Source: Hyphomicrobium_A sp963817485
GTDB taxonomy: Bacteria; Pseudomonadota; Alphaproteobacteria; Rhizobiales; Hyphomicrobiaceae
Length of the DNA stretch: 64,000 nt
NCBI GenBank assembly: GCA_963817485.1
Contig: CAWFOR010000023.1
Location: forward strand, 1-64,000
Reading direction: 5' to 3'
Below the pieces are notes generated by a model. That model was given only the letters and a program-made list of their open reading frames with translations, ran no database searches and had not been told where the DNA came from. Positions 61,367-64,000 of the stretch are shown piece by piece (within the stretch, counting starts at the first letter, position 1; each line of letters starts with the position of its first letter). The position numbers were made by a program, and so were the translations under genes.

Positions 61367-62977
61367 ATGAGTAAAGAGCGGTTGTATCTGTTTGACACGA
61401 CGCTGCGCGACGGCGCGCAGACGACGGGCGTCGACTTCTCCGTCGAGGAGAAGCGGCGCATCGCCGCCGTGCTCGACGATCTCGGCATCGACTACATCGA
61501 GGGCGGCTACCCGGGCGCCAACGCGACCGACACCGAGTTCCTCTCCACGCCGGCGCGGTTCAAGAACGCGACCATGACCGCCTTCGGCATGTCCAAGCGC
61601 TCGGGCCGCTCGGTGTCGAACGATCCCGGCCTGCAGGGGGTGCTCGCCTCGCGCGCCGATGCGATCTGCCTCGTCTCCAAGGCCTGGGATTATCACGTCC
61701 GCGTCGCCCTCGGCATCACCAACGAGGAGAACCTGAAAGCGCTCGAACAGTCGGTGAAGGCGATCACGGCCTCGGGGCGCGAGGCAATGATCGACTGCGA
61801 GCATTTCTTCGACGGCTACAAGGGCAACCGCGAGTACGCGCTCGCCGTCGCGCGCACGGCCTACGAAGCCGGGGCACGCTGGGTCGTGCTGTGCGACACC
61901 AACGGGGGCTCGCTGCCGCACGAGGTGGAGCGCATCGTCTCCGAGGTGGTCCAGGTCGTGCCCGGTGCGAACCTGGGCATCCACACCCACAACGACACCG
62001 AGAACGCCGTCGCCAACTCGCTCATGGCGGTGCGCGCCGGCTGCCGGCAAATCCAAGGCACGCTCAATGGCATCGGCGAGCGCTGCGGCAACGCCAACCT
62101 CACCTCCATCATCCCAACCCTGCTCCTGAAGAGCGAGTTTGCGGACCAATTCGAGACGCAAGTGACGCCGGCGCGGTTGCAGACGCTGACCCACGCGAGC
62201 CGCGTGCTCGACGAGCTGTTGAACCGCTCGCCCGACCGGCATGCGCCGTACGTGGGCGCCAGCGCGTTTGCGACCAAGGCCGGCATCCATGCGTCCGCAA
62301 TCGTGAAGGAGCCGGCGACCTACGAGCACGTTCCGCCCGAGAGCGTCGGCAACCGGCGACACCTGCTCGTGTCGAAGCAGGGCGGCAAGTCTTCGGTTCT
62401 GGCGACGATCGAGCGCCTCGGCATCCCCATCGAGATGGACGACGCGCGCGTCTCAGCGCTGCTCGATGAGGTCAAGACGCGCGAGGCGGCGGGCTACTCC
62501 TACGAGGCCGCGGAAGCCTCCTTCGAGCTGCTCGCCCGGCGCATGCTCGACAAGGTGCCGCGCTATTTCACCGTCGACAGCTTCCGGGTGATGGTCGAGC
62601 GGCGCCACAATGCGCGCGGCAAACTCGTCACCGTGTCGGAGGCGACGGTGAAGGTTTTCATCAACGGAGACAACGAGCCGCTGTGGTCGGTGGGCGAAGG
62701 CAACGGCCCCGTCAATGCGCTCGACATGGCGCTGCGCAAGGACCTCGGCCGCTACCAGAAGCACATCGATGGCGTCGAGCTCGTCGACTACAAGGTGCGT
62801 ATCCTCACGGGCGGCACCGAGGCCGTGACGCGCGTGCTGGTCGAGAGCCACGACACCACGTCGGGTGCGCGCTGGTTTACGGTCGGCGTCTCGCCCAATA
62901 TCATCGATGCGAGCTTCGAGGCGCTGCTCGACTCGATCAATTACAAGCTGATGAAGGACAACGCGCAGGCCGCGTGA
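61367..62977 (+). CDS. cimA: Citramalate synthase
   Basis: CimA condenses acetyl-CoA and pyruvate to citramalate, an alternative entry into isoleucine synthesis. About 536 residues from MSKERLYLFDTTLRDGAQT, the HMGL-type catalytic start. Metal and substrate motifs follow: HTHNDTENAVANS, GTLNGIGERCGNANL, and the C-terminal LeuA-dimer domain (regulatory, isoleucine-sensing) beginning near FTVDSFRVMVERRHNARG. The length and start match CimA rather than LeuA or HCS. It follows cysS, a conserved pairing in Alphaproteobacteria, and converges with the POT transporter gene. Confidence 0.92.
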   Translation: MSKERLYLFDTTLRDGAQTTGVDFSVEEKRRIAAVLDDLGIDYIEGGYPGANATDTEFLSTPARFKNATMTAFGMSKRSGRSVSNDPGLQGVLASRADAICLVSKAWDYHVRVALGITNEENLKALEQSVKAITASGREAMIDCEHFFDGYKGNREYALAVARTAYEAGARWVVLCDTNGGSLPHEVERIVSEVVQVVPGANLGIHTHNDTENAVANSLMAVRAGCRQIQGTLNGIGERCGNANLTSIIPTLLLKSEFADQFETQVTPARLQTLTHASRVLDELLNRSPDRHAPYVGASAFATKAGIHASAIVKEPATYEHVPPESVGNRRHLLVSKQGGKSSVLATIERLGIPIEMDDARVSALLDEVKTREAAGYSYEAAEASFELLARRMLDKVPRYFTVDSFRVMVERRHNARGKLVTVSEATVKVFINGDNEPLWSVGEGNGPVNALDMALRKDLGRYQKHIDGVELVDYKVRILTGGTEAVTRVLVESHDTTSGARWFTVGVSPNIIDASFEALLDSINYKLMKDNAQAA

Positions 62978-62986
62978 GGGGCTGAC

Positions 62987-64000
62987 TCAGCGCACGCCAC
63001 CCATGAGCCGCTTCACCCACGGCACCAGGGCCAGGAGCACGGCCGCCGCCACGGCCAGCATCACCGCCTGCTGCAGGAAGAAGACGGCAAGGGCGTGCGG
63101 GTCGGCGCCGTCGTAGCCGCCGCCGAGGATGCCGGCGAGCTTGTTGCCCCAGGCGGCCGCGAGGAACCAGACGCCGAGCACCAGCCCCACGGAGCTCGGG
63201 GGCGCGAGCTTGGTCATGGTCGAGAGGCCCACGGGCGACAGGAACAGCTCGCCCACGGTCTGCAGGAAGAACAGCGCCACGAGCCACAGGGCGCTGACCT
63301 TGCCTGCCGCCGTCAGCAGGGCAGCGGGCACCATGAGCAGGAACGACAGCCCGAGGAACACGAGGCCGAGCGCGAACTTCACCGGGCTCGACGGCTGGCG
63401 CGGTCCGAGCCGCAGCCACGCGACGACGAAGATCGGCGCCAGCAGCACGACGAACAGCGCGTTCAGCGCCTGATACCAGGCGGACGGGAACGTCCAACCG
63501 AACAGGCTCTTGCTCGTCAGCTGATCGCCGAACAGGGAGATCGAGATGCCGGCCTGCTCGAACACAGCCCAGAAGAGCATCGATGCGATGAAGAAGACGG
63601 CGACCGCCGCGAAGCGTTGGCCGTCGACGTCGGAGGCGCGCGCAAACCATACGACCGCGGCGGCAGGCACCAGCAGGAACAACGCGCGCAGCCACTGCAG
63701 CCGCGGATCGTCGGAGGCAACCATCAGGCCCATCACCGCCAAGGTGCCGGTCACGACAAGGAGGCTGTTGGTCCAGGTGGCGGTGACGGAGGCCGGCGCC
63801 CGACCTACCTCGGCGAGGAGGTCGCGGCGGCGAACGAAGATCAGGAGCCCCAACGTCATGCCGACGCCCGCGGCCGCAAAGCCCCAGTGCCAGCTATGCG
63901 CCGGGTCGAAGCCGTGGGCGGCGAGCCAGTCCTTGAATATCGAGCTCTGCGCAAGGAAGCCCGTTACCAGCGGAGCGAAGAAGGCCCCGAGGTTGACGCC
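62987..64000 (-). CDS. POT/PTR-family proton-dependent peptide transporter, truncated by the window edge
   Basis: The C-terminal part of a twelve-span MFS-type oligopeptide transporter, open to the right edge. It includes VNLGAFFAPLVTG and ends MGGVR. Family motifs FWAVFEQAGISISLFGDQLTS and GELFLSPVGLSTMTKLAPP are clear POT/PTR2 signatures (the latter with the conserved GE and SP). About 338 residues visible of roughly 480-500. Probably imports di- and tripeptides with protons. The start lies outside the window, so nothing can be said about its promoter. It converges with cimA across a 9-base gap. Confidence 0.9.
   Translation of the reverse strand, partial: GVNLGAFFAPLVTGFLAQSSIFKDWLAAHGFDPAHSWHWGFAAAGVGMTLGLLIFVRRRDLLAEVGRAPASVTATWTNSLLVVTGTLAVMGLMVASDDPRLQWLRALFLLVPAAAVVWFARASDVDGQRFAAVAVFFIASMLFWAVFEQAGISISLFGDQLTSKSLFGWTFPSAWYQALNALFVVLLAPIFVVAWLRLGPRQPSSPVKFALGLVFLGLSFLLMVPAALLTAAGKVSALWLVALFFLQTVGELFLSPVGLSTMTKLAPPSSVGLVLGVWFLAAAWGNKLAGILGGGYDGADPHALAVFFLQQAVMLAVAAAVLLALVPWVKRLMGGVR

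Overview
The window is high-GC DNA from an alphaproteobacterium, most likely a member of the Hyphomicrobiales (Rhizobiales). The case rests on gene families typical of that group: an UbiM-type ubiquinone hydroxylase, an HWE histidine kinase joined to a receiver, a DivJ/PleC-like kinase, paired TIGR02281-type aspartic proteases, a DUF2865 protein, an alphaproteobacterial porin, and the order class II DAHP synthase - nadE - gltX - cysS - cimA. The genus cannot be fixed from sequence alone. There are no rRNA genes, no CRISPR array, no complete insertion sequence and no recognisable prophage. One tRNA gene, tRNA-Val(CAC), is present.

Layout. 1-4.4 kb is a damaged or rearranged stretch, all on the minus strand: a frameshifted UvrD-type helicase, a tail that resembles D-Ala-D-Ala carboxypeptidase, a short ATP-dependent DNA ligase, the first 77 codons of pqqE joined in frame to the ligase, and an intact pqqC without pqqA, pqqB or pqqD. 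4.5-7.4 kb is a plus-strand run ubiM - cytochrome P450 - double CDGSH protein. 7.5-13.1 kb is sugar metabolism: glucokinase divergent from a GH15 glucoamylase-like gene, otsA and otsB. 13.2-20 kb is signalling: a receiver-HWE kinase and a hybrid kinase of about 1,880 residues with nine tandem HAMP units. 20-23.3 kb holds a persulfide dioxygenase-rhodanese, dusA and a TauE-type sulfite exporter. 23.3-29.8 kb has a CHASE2 protein, a small exported Gly-rich peptide, phosphomannomutase/phosphoglucomutase, two membrane aspartic proteases behind a DUF1289 gene, and a membrane histidine kinase. 30-38.5 kb is mixed metabolism: GST, MBL hydrolase, uracil-DNA glycosylase family, Lrp regulator, MAPEG protein, beta-hydroxyacid dehydrogenase, 2OG-Fe(II) oxygenase, TPP enzyme and ornithine-type decarboxylase. 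38.5-44.2 kb has small unknown proteins, tRNA-Val, a palindromic intergenic mosaic and an RND/MMPL exporter. 44.2-64 kb is housekeeping: gph, gabD, rpiA, gor, SDR, a glutamate-cysteine-ligase-like enzyme, DAHP synthase, nadE, porin, gltX, GNAT, DUF2865, cysS, a 39-residue membrane peptide, cimA and an edge-truncated POT transporter.

Data quality. At least twelve genes carry single-base frameshifts, many at homopolymers. Two of them are normally essential (gltX and cysS), so most breaks are more likely consensus errors than real pseudogenes. For single-shift genes I give the span of the reconstructed gene and the position of the shift.

Functional themes. Sulfur and glutathione chemistry recurs (persulfide dioxygenase-rhodanese, sulfite exporter, GST, gor, glutamate-cysteine-ligase-like enzyme). 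The glucokinase/GH15/OtsA/OtsB block links glucan or trehalose breakdown with trehalose synthesis. The two kinase genes at 13-20 kb form a likely two-gene sensory unit. The most distinctive items are the poly-HAMP kinase, the ubiM-P450-CDGSH run and the rearranged pqq/ligase segment.
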